From Acinetobacter oleivorans DR1 (GTDB lineage: Bacteria; Pseudomonadota; Gammaproteobacteria; Pseudomonadales; Moraxellaceae): a DNA stretch of 64,000 nt. Below, piece after piece: positions 7,742 to 16,626 of the stretch. The first letter of the stretch is position 1. Each line of letters starts with the position of its first letter. Made by a program: the position numbers and the translations under genes. The DNA lies in the NCBI RefSeq assembly GCF_000196795.1, contig NC_014259.1, positions 2,356,001 through 2,420,000 on the forward strand. The letters run 5' to 3'. Under the pieces are notes generated by a model, which worked only from the letters and a program-made list of their open reading frames with translations, was not told the DNA's origin and searched no databases.

Positions 7742-10700
7742 ATGAACACAATGGATACTTTTCATCAAATGGATAAATCTCACCAAGGCTATATCACCGA
7801 ATTCAACGATAAAAGTGAGTTTGAACAACGCATCAATACAGCTTGGCGACGTGCTGAACCAGAAGCTGTAGAAGAGCTATTACAAGCTGCTGCGGTATCT
7901 GATGATTTAGATCATAAAATTTATGACCTTGCTTTTAATCTTGCTAATAATTTACGTGAACGTAAGACCTCTTCGGGTAAAGCAGGTATTGTTCAAGGGT
8001 TATTACAAGAATTCTCTCTTTCTTCACAAGAAGGCGTGGCACTCATGTGTCTTGCTGAAGCTTTGCTTCGTATTCCAGATTCTGCAACACGTGATTTACT
8101 TATTCGAGATAAGATCAATCAAGGTAACTGGAAAGAACACGTTGGCCAAAGCAGCTTAATGTTTGTAAATGCTGCGGCATGGGGCCTCATGTTAACTGGT
8201 AAGCTTATGGAAACTCCAAAGCAAACCAGTCTTTCAAGTGTACTTACTGGCCTTTTAGCACGTAGTGGACGTGGCATTATTCGTAAAGCTGTTGACGTTG
8301 CAATGCGTATGATGGGTGAGCAGTTTGTAACTGGTGAAACCATTGAAGAAGCTGTAGACCATGCGAAAGTACTCGAAGAAAAAGGTTTTCGCTATTCGTA
8401 CGACATGTTGGGTGAAGCAGCATTAACCGAACATGATGCTGAACGTTACTTTAACGATTATACGCAAGCCATTCATGCAATTGGTAAAGCATCGAATGGT
8501 AAAGGCGTTTATGATGGCCCGGGTATTTCAATCAAGCTTTCTGCTTTACACCCTCGCTATCAACGTGCACAAATTGAACGTGTTCATCAAGAACTCTACG
8601 GCAAAGTATTTGAACTCGCTCTTTTAGCTAAAAATTACAATATTGGTTTAAATATTGATGCAGAAGAATCAGAACGCTTAGAAATTTCACTTGAGTTACT
8701 TGAACGTCTTTGTTTCGAGCCAGAACTTGCAAACTGGAAAGGCATTGGCTTCGTTATTCAGGCTTACCAAAAACGCTGTTTCTTCGTGGTTGATTATATT
8801 ATTGACCTTGCTAAACGCAGCCAAAAACGTCTCATGATCCGTCTTGTGAAAGGTGCATATTGGGATAGCGAAATTAAGAAAGCACAAATCGAAGGTATGG
8901 ATGACTACCCTGTCTTCACACGTAAAGTACATACAGATTTATCTTATATCGCTTGTGCAAAAAAATTACTTGCTGCGCCAGATTTCATCTATCCTCAATT
9001 TGCAACTCATAATGCTCAAACATTGGCAACGATCTATCAGTTAGCTGATCCAAGCAAATATTATGCGGGTCAATATGAATTCCAATGCTTACATGGCATG
9101 GGTGAACCGCTTTATGAACAAGTTGTTGGTCCACGTGAGCAAAATAAATTAGGCGTGCCATGCCGTATTTATGCTCCTGTTGGTAACCATGAAACATTGT
9201 TAGCTTATTTAGTTCGTCGTTTACTTGAAAATGGCGCGAATACTTCATTCGTTAACCGTATTGCCGATAAAACACTTAAAGTTGAAGATCTTATCCAGTC
9301 TCCAATTTATGATATTCGTCATGCTGCTAAGCTTGAAGGTTCAGTTGGTTTAAAACACCCATCAATTCCATTACCTTTAGATATGTACGGATCACTCCGT
9401 AAAAACTCTAAAGGCTATGATTTAGCAAATGATGCCCCACTTGAAGCTTTAGATAGCACAGCTCAACAGCTCCGTAATCGTATTTGGCAAAGCCATCCAT
9501 TATTGGCAAATAACGATTCATTAGAGCAAGGTCATTCTGTTGCAATTACAAACCCAGCACAAAATGATGAAATTGTTGGGCACGTGCAAGAAGCTGATCT
9601 TAAGCATGTCGAAATTGCATTGAATGCAGCTGAACAAGCTCAATCTGAATGGTCAAACACGCCTAAAGAACAACGTGCTCAATACTTAAAACGTGCAGCA
9701 GACCTCATGGAAAGCCGCATTCAAGAATTGATGGTTTTGCTTTGCCGTGAAAGTGGTAAAACTTATGCAAATGCGATTGCAGAAGTTCGTGAAGCTGTAG
9801 ATTTCTTACGTTACTACGCAACTCAAGTTGAGAATCTTCCTGCGAATACAGCGATTGAACCTTTAGGTACAGTACTTTGTATTAGCCCATGGAACTTCCC
9901 TCTTGCAATTTTCTCTGGTCAAATTGCTGCCGCATTAGTGAGTGGTAACTGTGTTATTGCTAAACCTGCTGAACAAACGCCATTGATCGCAGCTCAAGCC
10001 GTTCAGATTTTATGGGAAGCTGGTATTCCACATGGTGCTGTACAGCTACTTCCCGGCCGTGGTGAAACAGTGGGTGCACAGCTTAGCCAAGATAGTCGTA
10101 TCAATGGCATCATGTTTACTGGCTCGACTGAAGTTGCCAAAATTTTACAGAAAACTGTTGCAAAACGTTTATCTGATAATGGCCAATCTATTCCTCTCAT
10201 TGCAGAGACTGGCGGTCAAAACGCCATGATTGTGGATTCATCCGCATTAACTGAACAAGTCGTACTCGATGTTGTAAGTTCTGCTTTTGATAGCGCGGGT
10301 CAGCGTTGCTCTGCTTTACGTATTTTATGTGTGCAAGAAGACAGTGCTGCAAGCGTAATTAAAATGCTTAAAGGTGCAATGCAACAGTTGATCGTAGGTA
10401 ACCCTGCAATTTTAAAAACTGACATTGGTCCTGTTATTGATGATGAAGCAAAGCAGACGATTGACCAGCACATCAAAAAAATGAAATCTAAAGGCTACCC
10501 TGTACATCAGTTGATGTTTGGTGCAACAAGCCAGAATGAATTAGATAAAGGAACTTTTGTTATACCAACGGCAATTGAGTTACCTAATCTTGATGATTTG
10601 CAACGTGAAGTCTTTGGTCCAGTTTTACACATCATTACCTATAAGTATGGTGAACTCGAACAACTCATTTCACGTATTAATGCCAAAGGATATGGTTTAA

Positions 10701-11494
10701 CAATGGGTCTACATACCCGTATTGATGAAACCATCCAAACCGTCATTCAGCATGCTGAAGTTGGTAACCTCTATATCAACCGTAATATTGTTGGTGCTGT
10801 AGTTGGTGTACAACCATTCGGTGGTGAAGGTCTATCTGGTACAGGTCCAAAAGCTGGTGGTCCGCTCTATATGTACCGCTTAATGCAGCACTGTTCAAAC
10901 AAAGTACTGGCAACACCATTTGCCATGAAGAATGAGCAAACTGCTTTTGAAGGCTTTAACCGTGAGGTTTATCAGAGCTTACAAAATTGGGCGAAACAGC
11001 ATTTACCGCAAGCAAATCGTGAGATTGAACCATTTGGTGTGGGTAAATTCTATGAGTTACAAGGCCCTACTGGGGAAAGTAACCAATATATTATTTTGCC
11101 GCGCCATCGTGTGCTTTCAATTGCAGACACTGAACAAAATCAATTGCATCAGTTGCTCGCAATTTTTGCAGTGGGTAGCCAAGCAGCAGTAATGCCAAAT
11201 AGTCCATTATTGGCAAAATACAAACAAACTTTGCCAAAAGATGTACTTGCAGCAATTACTACGGTTAAAAATATTACATCAGATGATTTTGATGCAGTTT
11301 TACATCATGGTAACCGTGAAGAAATCTTCTCATTACAGCAAGAAGTTGCTAAACGTTCTGGTGCAATTGTTGGTATTACGCACGTTGAGCCAAATGAGAA
11401 TATTCCACTTGAACGTTTAGTGATTGAGCGTGCGATTAGTGTGAATACAGCTGCAGCTGGTGGTAACGCAAGCTTAATGACAATGACTGATTAA
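7742..11494 (+). CDS. putA: Bifunctional proline dehydrogenase / P5C dehydrogenase
   Basis: A 1250-residue fusion that oxidises proline to glutamate. The FAD-dependent proline dehydrogenase barrel lies at about residues 190-490 (RLVKGAYWDSEIK near 365, GMGEPLYEQV after 455); the aldehyde dehydrogenase domain at about 600-1040 has general base Glu822 (AETGGQN) and nucleophile Cys856 (AGQRCSALR); the rest is the C-terminal lid-type domain. The ribbon-helix-helix DNA-binding domain of E. coli-type PutA is absent, so it is not its own repressor. A TTG at 7712 is in frame, but the ATG at 7742, preceded by GGCGGAAA, is the better start. It is membrane-associated when reduced in the family. It ends at a strong terminator. 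Confidence 0.95.
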   Translation: MNTMDTFHQMDKSHQGYITEFNDKSEFEQRINTAWRRAEPEAVEELLQAAAVSDDLDHKIYDLAFNLANNLRERKTSSGKAGIVQGLLQEFSLSSQEGVALMCLAEALLRIPDSATRDLLIRDKINQGNWKEHVGQSSLMFVNAAAWGLMLTGKLMETPKQTSLSSVLTGLLARSGRGIIRKAVDVAMRMMGEQFVTGETIEEAVDHAKVLEEKGFRYSYDMLGEAALTEHDAERYFNDYTQAIHAIGKASNGKGVYDGPGISIKLSALHPRYQRAQIERVHQELYGKVFELALLAKNYNIGLNIDAEESERLEISLELLERLCFEPELANWKGIGFVIQAYQKRCFFVVDYIIDLAKRSQKRLMIRLVKGAYWDSEIKKAQIEGMDDYPVFTRKVHTDLSYIACAKKLLAAPDFIYPQFATHNAQTLATIYQLADPSKYYAGQYEFQCLHGMGEPLYEQVVGPREQNKLGVPCRIYAPVGNHETLLAYLVRRLLENGANTSFVNRIADKTLKVEDLIQSPIYDIRHAAKLEGSVGLKHPSIPLPLDMYGSLRKNSKGYDLANDAPLEALDSTAQQLRNRIWQSHPLLANNDSLEQGHSVAITNPAQNDEIVGHVQEADLKHVEIALNAAEQAQSEWSNTPKEQRAQYLKRAADLMESRIQELMVLLCRESGKTYANAIAEVREAVDFLRYYATQVENLPANTAIEPLGTVLCISPWNFPLAIFSGQIAAALVSGNCVIAKPAEQTPLIAAQAVQILWEAGIPHGAVQLLPGRGETVGAQLSQDSRINGIMFTGSTEVAKILQKTVAKRLSDNGQSIPLIAETGGQNAMIVDSSALTEQVVLDVVSSAFDSAGQRCSALRILCVQEDSAASVIKMLKGAMQQLIVGNPAILKTDIGPVIDDEAKQTIDQHIKKMKSKGYPVHQLMFGATSQNELDKGTFVIPTAIELPNLDDLQREVFGPVLHIITYKYGELEQLISRINAKGYGLTMGLHTRIDETIQTVIQHAEVGNLYINRNIVGAVVGVQPFGGEGLSGTGPKAGGPLYMYRLMQHCSNKVLATPFAMKNEQTAFEGFNREVYQSLQNWAKQHLPQANREIEPFGVGKFYELQGPTGESNQYIILPRHRVLSIADTEQNQLHQLLAIFAVGSQAAVMPNSPLLAKYKQTLPKDVLAAITTVKNITSDDFDAVLHHGNREEIFSLQQEVAKRSGAIVGITHVEPNENIPLERLVIERAISVNTAAAGGNASLMTMTD

Positions 11495-11510
11495 TCCATC
11501 ATTTTTCTAA

Positions 11511-11542
11511 AAAAGCCCAAATCTCAGTATTTGGGCTTTTTT
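11511..11542 (+). terminator. Terminator after putA
   Basis: AAAAGCCCAAAT pairs with ATTTGGGCTTTT around a six-base loop and runs into T residues. Confidence 0.92.
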
Positions 11543-11600
11543 ATTTAATAAAGTAATCTATTCTTAAATATATAAATTTTATCAAATTGAGATTTTCATA

Positions 11601-12074
11601 ATGGTCTTTTTAGAACCAGAACAATATCAACAAAGATGCACTCAACTTTTTAATTCGTATAAAAAAGATATTTCCTCACTTCTACAATTTGCCCAAATTG
11701 AGCACATTGGTTCATCTGCAATACCTAATGCAATTTCAAAAGGTGATCTAGATATTTACATTGAAGTTAAACCTGAGCATTTTGAATTCGCAATAGCGAA
11801 GTTAAAAACCCTTAATTTTGTAGAGAAGCAAAACACACTAAGAACACATGAGCTTTGTATGCTCGAATCACTCAATAACGATGATGTGGCATTTCAAATT
11901 GTAGTAACGGATTCAGTATTCACATTTTTCTTAACATTTAGAAATAAGCTTATGGATTCTCCAGCTCTAGTCAACGAATATAACCAATTAAAATTAGAAT
12001 GTAGCCATTTAGATCATGATCAATATAGAACAATAAAAGCAGATTTTATTAATCGCGTTTTGAAACATCCTTAA
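11601..12074 (+). CDS. GrpB-like nucleotidyltransferase-fold protein
   Basis: A 157-residue protein with IEHIGSSAIPNAISKGDLDIYIEV-like organisation: the GSSA loop at about residues 38-41 followed by a Gly-Asp-x-Asp pair, which is the core of the GrpB/UPF0157 branch of the nucleotidyltransferase superfamily. The family is often described as of unknown function; some members are fused to dephospho-CoA kinase. No substrate can be inferred here. The gene stands alone, follows the putA terminator and has weak AT-rich flanks with no clear ribosome site. A standalone antitoxin-like nucleotidyltransferase is the alternative reading, less likely because no HEPN partner is adjacent. Confidence 0.75.
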   Translation: MVFLEPEQYQQRCTQLFNSYKKDISSLLQFAQIEHIGSSAIPNAISKGDLDIYIEVKPEHFEFAIAKLKTLNFVEKQNTLRTHELCMLESLNNDDVAFQIVVTDSVFTFFLTFRNKLMDSPALVNEYNQLKLECSHLDHDQYRTIKADFINRVLKHP

Positions 12075-12180
12075 TTTTAACGTTAGTCTTGCTTATTGAT
12101 ATCTAGCTAAAATTGGCTCCTGTAACCCCATTTTTTTTGATACCATTCACTATTTGATTCTGTCTAAATTTTCTTTGTCT

Positions 12181-13266
12181 ATGACCTCTTCTTATCATCA
12201 ACAACTTCAAACTAAAATTGACCGCATTACTGCCCAATTTTCTGAATTTACTCCACCTACATTAGAAGTGTTTGAGTCACCTGAACAACATTTCCGTATG
12301 CGTGCTGAGTTTCGTATCTGGCATACAGAAAATGACATGTTCTATGCCATGTTTGAACGTAACGATGATGACAAGCAAAAAACAGTTGTACGCATTGATG
12401 AATTTCCTATTGCGGACCAAAGCATTAATGATTTAATGCCAAAACTTTTGGAAGAACTCAAAGCGGAACCCAAGCTTTCTAGCCGTATATTCGAAGCTGA
12501 TTTCCTCGCTACACTTAGCGGAGAAATGTTAGTTACCTTAATTTACCACCGTAAACTAGATCAAGAATGGGAACAGGCAGCTAAAGCGCTTGCTGAGAAG
12601 TTAGACATTAAAATTATGGGCCGCAGTCGTGGCCAGAAAATTATTATTGGCAATGATTTCGTCGTTGAAGAATTCGAACTTTTAAACCGTTCATTTAAAT
12701 ACAAACAAATTGAAAGTAGCTTTACTCAGCCAAATGCACAAGTTTGCAAAAAAATGCTGCAATGGGCATGTGATGCGGCAGAAGGATCGAAAAAGCATTT
12801 ATTAGAGCTGTACTGTGGTAACGGTAACTTTACTCTTCCACTTTCTTTAAAGTTTGAACGCGTTTTAGCAACAGAACTTGCAAAATCTTCCGTTTATGCC
12901 GCTCAATGGAACATTGAACAAAATCAGATTGATAATATTCAAGTAGCCCGTCTTTCAGCTGAAGAATTCACTCAAGCTTATCAAGGTGAGCGCGAATTCC
13001 GCCGTCTACAAGAAGCAAATATTGATATTCAGAGCTATGATTTTGATACCGTATTTGTTGATCCCCCACGTGCAGGGATTGATGATGAAACTTTGAAATT
13101 ATTACAAGGTTTTGAACGTATTATTTACATTTCATGCAACCCAGATACATTGTATGAGAACTTAAAAATATTAGGTTTAACTCACCGTATTACTAAGTTT
13201 GCATTGTTCGATCAATTCCCTTATACGCATCATGTTGAGTCAGGTGTTTTACTTGAGAAGATTTAA
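12181..13266 (+). CDS. trmA: tRNA (uracil-5-)-methyltransferase
   Basis: A 361-residue enzyme making ribothymidine at position 54 of the tRNA T loop, using S-adenosylmethionine. The SAM-binding motif is LELYCGNGNFTLPL (about residues 213-226), the catalytic Asp-Pro-Pro is in VFVDPPRAG, and the nucleophile is Cys319 in YISCNPDTLYEN; the C-terminal His-Val-Glu (HHVESGVLL) supplies the base. The reading frame is open nine codons further up to a TTG at 12154, but the ATG at 12181 gives the family's usual N-terminus. It ends at a strong terminator. Confidence 0.95.
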   Translation: MTSSYHQQLQTKIDRITAQFSEFTPPTLEVFESPEQHFRMRAEFRIWHTENDMFYAMFERNDDDKQKTVVRIDEFPIADQSINDLMPKLLEELKAEPKLSSRIFEADFLATLSGEMLVTLIYHRKLDQEWEQAAKALAEKLDIKIMGRSRGQKIIIGNDFVVEEFELLNRSFKYKQIESSFTQPNAQVCKKMLQWACDAAEGSKKHLLELYCGNGNFTLPLSLKFERVLATELAKSSVYAAQWNIEQNQIDNIQVARLSAEEFTQAYQGEREFRRLQEANIDIQSYDFDTVFVDPPRAGIDDETLKLLQGFERIIYISCNPDTLYENLKILGLTHRITKFALFDQFPYTHHVESGVLLEKI

Positions 13267-13292
13267 ACAAAATCTTTCATTGTAAAGTTTAA

Positions 13293-13324
13293 AATAAGGA
13301 GGTTTTGTACCTCCTTATTTTTTA
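13293..13324 (+). terminator. Terminator after trmA
   Basis: AATAAGGAGGT and ACCTCCTTATT pair around a short loop, followed by six T residues. Confidence 0.92.
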
Positions 13325-13514
13325 ACACTTTATTAGTTAAGTATTTAAATTTTCAAAAAATATCAAGTCATCTATTCGTCATAATTTCGTTTAACTCGAG
13401 CATTCCTATCGAAAATTCTTGAGTTCAATTGGTGGATTTATCACTTATAGAGACTTGTATTTTATTTTAAATTGGCTATATTTCGAGCTATGTTAGGTTG
13501 TATATGAAGGCTCT

Positions 13515-13745
13515 ATGAGTTTTTGGCAAAAGCTGTTCTTAGCAGATCAACAGCATAACGAGCATAAAAACCAAACTGCTTGTGTTGAAAATGACTGCTC
13601 ATGTAAAACAAATGAACAACTTCTAAGTGCTCTTGCACTAGCAACAGATGAAGATGTCATTAAGGGAATAAAAAAAGTTCTTATTTCCCGTGGTTATAGC
13701 CGAAAAGAGTTAAATGAACTCACTCAAAAACCATCTATTCACTAA
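13515..13745 (+). CDS. Small hypothetical protein with a Cys-rich middle
   Basis: A 76-residue protein I do not recognise. It starts MSFWQKLFL, an amphipathic segment, then has three cysteines in 8 residues (ACVENDCSCK, about 23-32) and a predicted helical C-terminal half ending in a basic-acidic helix (SRGYSRKELNELTQK). The start is preceded by GAAGGCTCT. The cysteine cluster could bind metal or form a disulfide, but nothing fixes this. It has its own strong terminator, supporting a real transcribed gene. It probably belongs to a genus-restricted family. Confidence 0.75.
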   Translation: MSFWQKLFLADQQHNEHKNQTACVENDCSCKTNEQLLSALALATDEDVIKGIKKVLISRGYSRKELNELTQKPSIH

Positions 13746-13746
13746 T

Positions 13747-13776
13747 AAAAAAGCCAGTCTTGTACTGGCTTTTTTA
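13747..13776. terminator. Bidirectional terminator
   Basis: AAAAAAGCCAGT and ACTGGCTTTTTT flank a five-base loop; it serves the small plus-strand gene and the convergent glycosidase gene. Confidence 0.92.
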
Positions 13777-13780
13777 TATT

Positions 13781-14527
13781 TCACTTTATTCGGCAATCTG
13801 TTTGTTCAACCGAACCAACAATTGGCCCCATTTCAAACAATTGATCATTACGCTTGTTTTTTTGAATATATAAACTAGAAATAGAACCATCGAGATATAA
13901 AGCCTGCTCTGCCTTAAGATTTCTTTGAAAGAACTGAGCAAATCTGTAGAAACTCACACTATTTTTCGATATTACAAAGTAAAGCTTATTATTTCGAATA
14001 CCAACACCATTACGAATTTTATTCGATTGAGAGTCTGGTAAAAAAAGGGAGTTTATCTTCCCATCAATAACTAACATCGGGCCAGATTGTGTCGCATACT
14101 CAAGGTTGAAATCTCGTTGGCTATATTGATGCGTTGTTAAAATAAAGGCCTGTTTTTTATTCCAACCTAGCACACCATTCGGCTGTAAAAAGAAATTTCC
14201 CAATCCTTTATTTTCATTCAATGGCTGAATCACTTTAGCTTGTTCAACAAATAGCCCTACTGGAGAAAATCCCGGATGAAACATCCCTGCATTCATTGCA
14301 AAAGAAAGACGTTCACATCGCTTTAAATTTTTCTGAATATTACTAAAGCTTTTGTAATATTGTTGATTATTGGAATTCTTAAGAAACAGACGTAACTGTT
14401 TTAAATTGCTAATTGCAATCACATCATATTGGTCACCTTCCGCTGTTTTAACTTGCTGATGTTCTATGGCATAGACAGACTGAATCAAAAGACCATATAT
14501 CGTTAAGCACCACATCAACCATTTCAT
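13781..14527 (-). CDS. Secreted phosphodiester glycosidase-family (DUF2233/NAGPA-like) protein
   Basis: A 248-residue exported protein. Residues 1-20 (ending QSVYA) form a Sec signal peptide. The body has the family landmarks: FAMNAGMFHP with a conserved Asn-Gly-Phe, PVGLFVE, ATQSGPMLVIDG, KIRNGVGI and LYLDGSISSLY with its Asp-Gly. Family members resemble the mammalian uncovering enzyme and are thought to cleave phosphodiester-linked sugars, for instance in envelope polymers; the substrate here is unknown. Two cysteines are present in the mature part (one at the CERLSF segment, one near the C-terminus) and may form a disulfide. It diverges from the LRAT-like gene 193 bp away. Confidence 0.82.
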   Translation of the reverse strand: MKWLMWCLTIYGLLIQSVYAIEHQQVKTAEGDQYDVIAISNLKQLRLFLKNSNNQQYYKSFSNIQKNLKRCERLSFAMNAGMFHPGFSPVGLFVEQAKVIQPLNENKGLGNFFLQPNGVLGWNKKQAFILTTHQYSQRDFNLEYATQSGPMLVIDGKINSLFLPDSQSNKIRNGVGIRNNKLYFVISKNSVSFYRFAQFFQRNLKAEQALYLDGSISSLYIQKNKRNDQLFEMGPIVGSVEQTDCRIK

Positions 14528-14720
14528 TTAGTACCACCAAGCATGACATTTTTCCTTCATATGAAATCTTTAAATTATATACAATAAAGACAAATAGATT
14601 GGGTATGTGCCAAACTCATTCATTCGACGTAATCAATACACTCTGCATTGCTGATATTGGTTATAATGGTTGGCAGCTTTTCAATAAAAGCCATTTACAC
14701 TTTATTGGATCAGCGTAAGC

Positions 14721-15311
14721 ATGCAGCAATCGAATAAACGCTACCCTCTAGGGGCTCATCTCATCGTAAAGCATCTCGGCTATAGCCACCATGGTATATA
14801 TGCTGGGAGAGGTCGAGTTATCCATTATTCTGGCTTAGCACATTTCATCAAAAAACGTCCGATTGAGATCACCTCAATAGATGCATTCTCGCATGGCAAA
14901 AAAATTCACGTTCGCTCTTATGACACACCACGCTATAAAGGAAAAGCAGTCGTGCGTCGAATGCGTTCACGCATGCATGAAAACCACTATCATCTCATTA
15001 TTAACAACTGCGAACATTTATGTAGCTGGGCAATTACCGGAATTGAAAGTAGTACTCAGGTTGAACGTATGATGCACCGATTAACCACCATCGGTTATGT
15101 AAGTTCAATTATGAGCTATATGAATGGTATGATGCTCACTGTTGCAACAACATGTTTTGCTCTTGTTCTTTATATAAAAAAGAAATTACGTGATCAGGCA
15201 AAAATGAAGGTTCCTACTTACCAATTCCTAAGAGAAAAATCTGAAAAAAGGAATATTGATCCTTCAGTCCCTTTAGTATTTATAGATCCAGATAAAAAAG
15301 AACCAATCTAA
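14721..15311 (+). CDS. LRAT/NlpC-P60-like putative acyltransferase with C-terminal membrane helix
   Basis: A 196-residue protein with the lecithin-retinol-acyltransferase (LRAT) pattern: His24 in SHHGIYAGRGRVIHYSG, second His35, and Cys97 in NNCEHLCSW, the order of the catalytic His-His-Cys triad in H-rev107-type proteins. One hydrophobic segment (about 134-153) follows, then a basic tail, so the N-terminal catalytic domain likely sits on the cytoplasmic face of the membrane. In eukaryotes these enzymes move or remove acyl chains on phospholipids; bacterial members are largely uncharacterised. It is single, ends at a terminator, and has no obvious functional partner beyond the divergent secreted glycosidase. 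Confidence 0.82.
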   Translation: MQQSNKRYPLGAHLIVKHLGYSHHGIYAGRGRVIHYSGLAHFIKKRPIEITSIDAFSHGKKIHVRSYDTPRYKGKAVVRRMRSRMHENHYHLIINNCEHLCSWAITGIESSTQVERMMHRLTTIGYVSSIMSYMNGMMLTVATTCFALVLYIKKKLRDQAKMKVPTYQFLREKSEKRNIDPSVPLVFIDPDKKEPI

Positions 15312-15313
15312 AT

Positions 15314-15342
15314 AAAAAAGCCCTCAAAGATGAGGGCTTTTT
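15314..15342. terminator. Bidirectional terminator
   Basis: AAAAAAGCCCTC and GAGGGCTTTTT around a six-base loop, between the LRAT-like gene and the convergent yceI-like gene. Confidence 0.92.
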
Positions 15343-15356
15343 AGAAAACTTATAAC

Positions 15357-15947
15357 TTATTTTTTAGCTGCATTAGCAACAGTTGCTTCAGTCGTAATGT
15401 TTACAGTAATTTTATCACCCACGTTTGGAACGTAGTTACCTAGACCAAAATCAGAGCGCTTAAATGAAGTTGTAGCATTGAAACCAATCGCTGGAACTTT
15501 TGCCATTGGGTGTTCGCCTTGCTTGTTTAAAATAGCATCAAGTACAACAGGCTTCGTTACACCTTTAACAGTTAAGTCACCAGTAATTTTAAAGTGCTTT
15601 TTGTCTTTGGTTTCAACTTTAGTACTTTTAAAAGTAATGTTTGGATATTTAGCTGCATTAAACCAAGCTTCTTCTTGGAACTCTTTATCCAAAGCAGGAA
15701 CGTTTGTATTTACGCTGCTTAAAGGAATAGTTACATTAACAGATGAGTTTGCTGGTTTAGCATTATCAACTTTAATTACACCTTGGATATCCGAGAAGTT
15801 AGCGCTTGGAGTAGAGAAACCAAAGTGATTCCACGAGAAAACAGTAGCTGTATGTGTTGGATCAATTTTGTAGTCGACTGGTGCAGCTAAAGTAACTGAA
15901 CTAGCTAATGCTACTGCCAAACCGAAGCTTAATGTTTTAAGATGCAT
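15357..15947 (-). CDS. YceI-family periplasmic lipid-binding protein
   Basis: A 196-residue lipocalin-like protein. A signal peptide with cleavage after TLAA (about residue 22) sends it to the periplasm. The mature part begins PVDYKIDPTHTATVFSWNHFGFS, the N-terminal signature of the family, and continues with alternating strands including FKSTKVE and DLTVKGVTKPVVLD. YceI proteins bind polyisoprenoids or similar amphiphiles; some respond to base or osmotic stress. Its start faces the OsmC-like gene on the other strand with 216 bp between, including an inverted repeat that might control either gene. Confidence 0.93.
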   Translation of the reverse strand: MHLKTLSFGLAVALASSVTLAAPVDYKIDPTHTATVFSWNHFGFSTPSANFSDIQGVIKVDNAKPANSSVNVTIPLSSVNTNVPALDKEFQEEAWFNAAKYPNITFKSTKVETKDKKHFKITGDLTVKGVTKPVVLDAILNKQGEHPMAKVPAIGFNATTSFKRSDFGLGNYVPNVGDKITVNITTEATVANAAKK

Positions 15948-16087
15948 TTTTCGTATCCTTTATTGATATAGTCGTTAGTGTATACATCAAGTAATTTAAT
16001 TCACTATTCTTTATAAAACGATATGTTTCATCCATGCAACAATAAAAGCGTTACAGTTATTATTTAAAAACAATATTATAAAGTATA

Positions 16088-16101
16088 GGTACTATCGTAC
16101 C
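16088..16101. promoter_or_regulatory. Inverted repeat in the yceI/osmC divergent region
   Basis: GGTAC-TATC-GTACC is a perfect 5-bp-arm inverted repeat between two divergent stress-type genes. Candidate operator only. Confidence 0.3.
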
Positions 16102-16163
16102 GTGTCTGGACTCTTAAATTAATTCGTTTTTACTTCGATTTTTGATTAATAATAAGGTAAAAC

Positions 16164-16571
16164 ATGGCTAACACTGCTCAAGCACAAAGTACTTCCACTC
16201 CATATCGAGTAACTCTTACCGATCCTTCAGGTCATCAATGGTTTGCTGATGAACCTACAGACAAAGGTGGGCAAGATACTGCACCAAACCCAGTTCAAAT
16301 CTTACTATCTGCTTTAGGTGCTTGCACTACCATCACATTAGAGATGTATGCGAATCTTAAAGGTATTAAGATTGATCATGTTCAAGTGGACTTAGCATTA
16401 AACCCAAATGGTGAACCAGAGAAAGGCCAAAATAATATTGAACGCAAAATCACACTCAAAGGTGAATTCACGGAAGACCAACACAAGCGCTTATTAAAAG
16501 TTGCCGAGAACTGCCCTATCCATAAATTACTGACGTCTCAAATCAGTATTCAAACCGAACTTAGCATTTAA
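16164..16571 (+). CDS. OsmC-family peroxidase-like protein
   Basis: A 135-residue OsmC/Ohr superfamily protein. The two redox cysteines are Cys54 (LGACTTITLEMYA) and Cys117 (AENCPIHKLL), the spacing of OsmC-type thiol peroxidases that reduce organic hydroperoxides. The central segment QNNIERKITLKGEF is typical of the YhfA/OsmC-like subgroup rather than Ohr. The ATG follows AATAAGGTAAAAC, with AAGGT as ribosome site. It diverges from the yceI-like gene and ends at a terminator shared with tkt. Confidence 0.9.
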   Translation: MANTAQAQSTSTPYRVTLTDPSGHQWFADEPTDKGGQDTAPNPVQILLSALGACTTITLEMYANLKGIKIDHVQVDLALNPNGEPEKGQNNIERKITLKGEFTEDQHKRLLKVAENCPIHKLLTSQISIQTELSI

Positions 16572-16582
16572 TCTTCAAATAT

Positions 16583-16611
16583 AAAAAAGCGCTCCATGAG
16601 GAGCGCTTTTT
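16583..16611. terminator. Bidirectional terminator between the osmC-like gene and tkt
   Basis: AAAAAGCGCTC and GAGCGCTTTTT-type arms around a short loop, A and T tracts on both sides. Confidence 0.92.
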
Positions 16612-16626
16612 ACACTACTTTAATAT

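Noticed and set aside
11601..12074. Toxin-antitoxin pair with a nucleotidyltransferase antitoxin
   Set aside because: No adjacent HEPN-like or other small partner gene; the next gene is trmA. GrpB-like is the simpler call.
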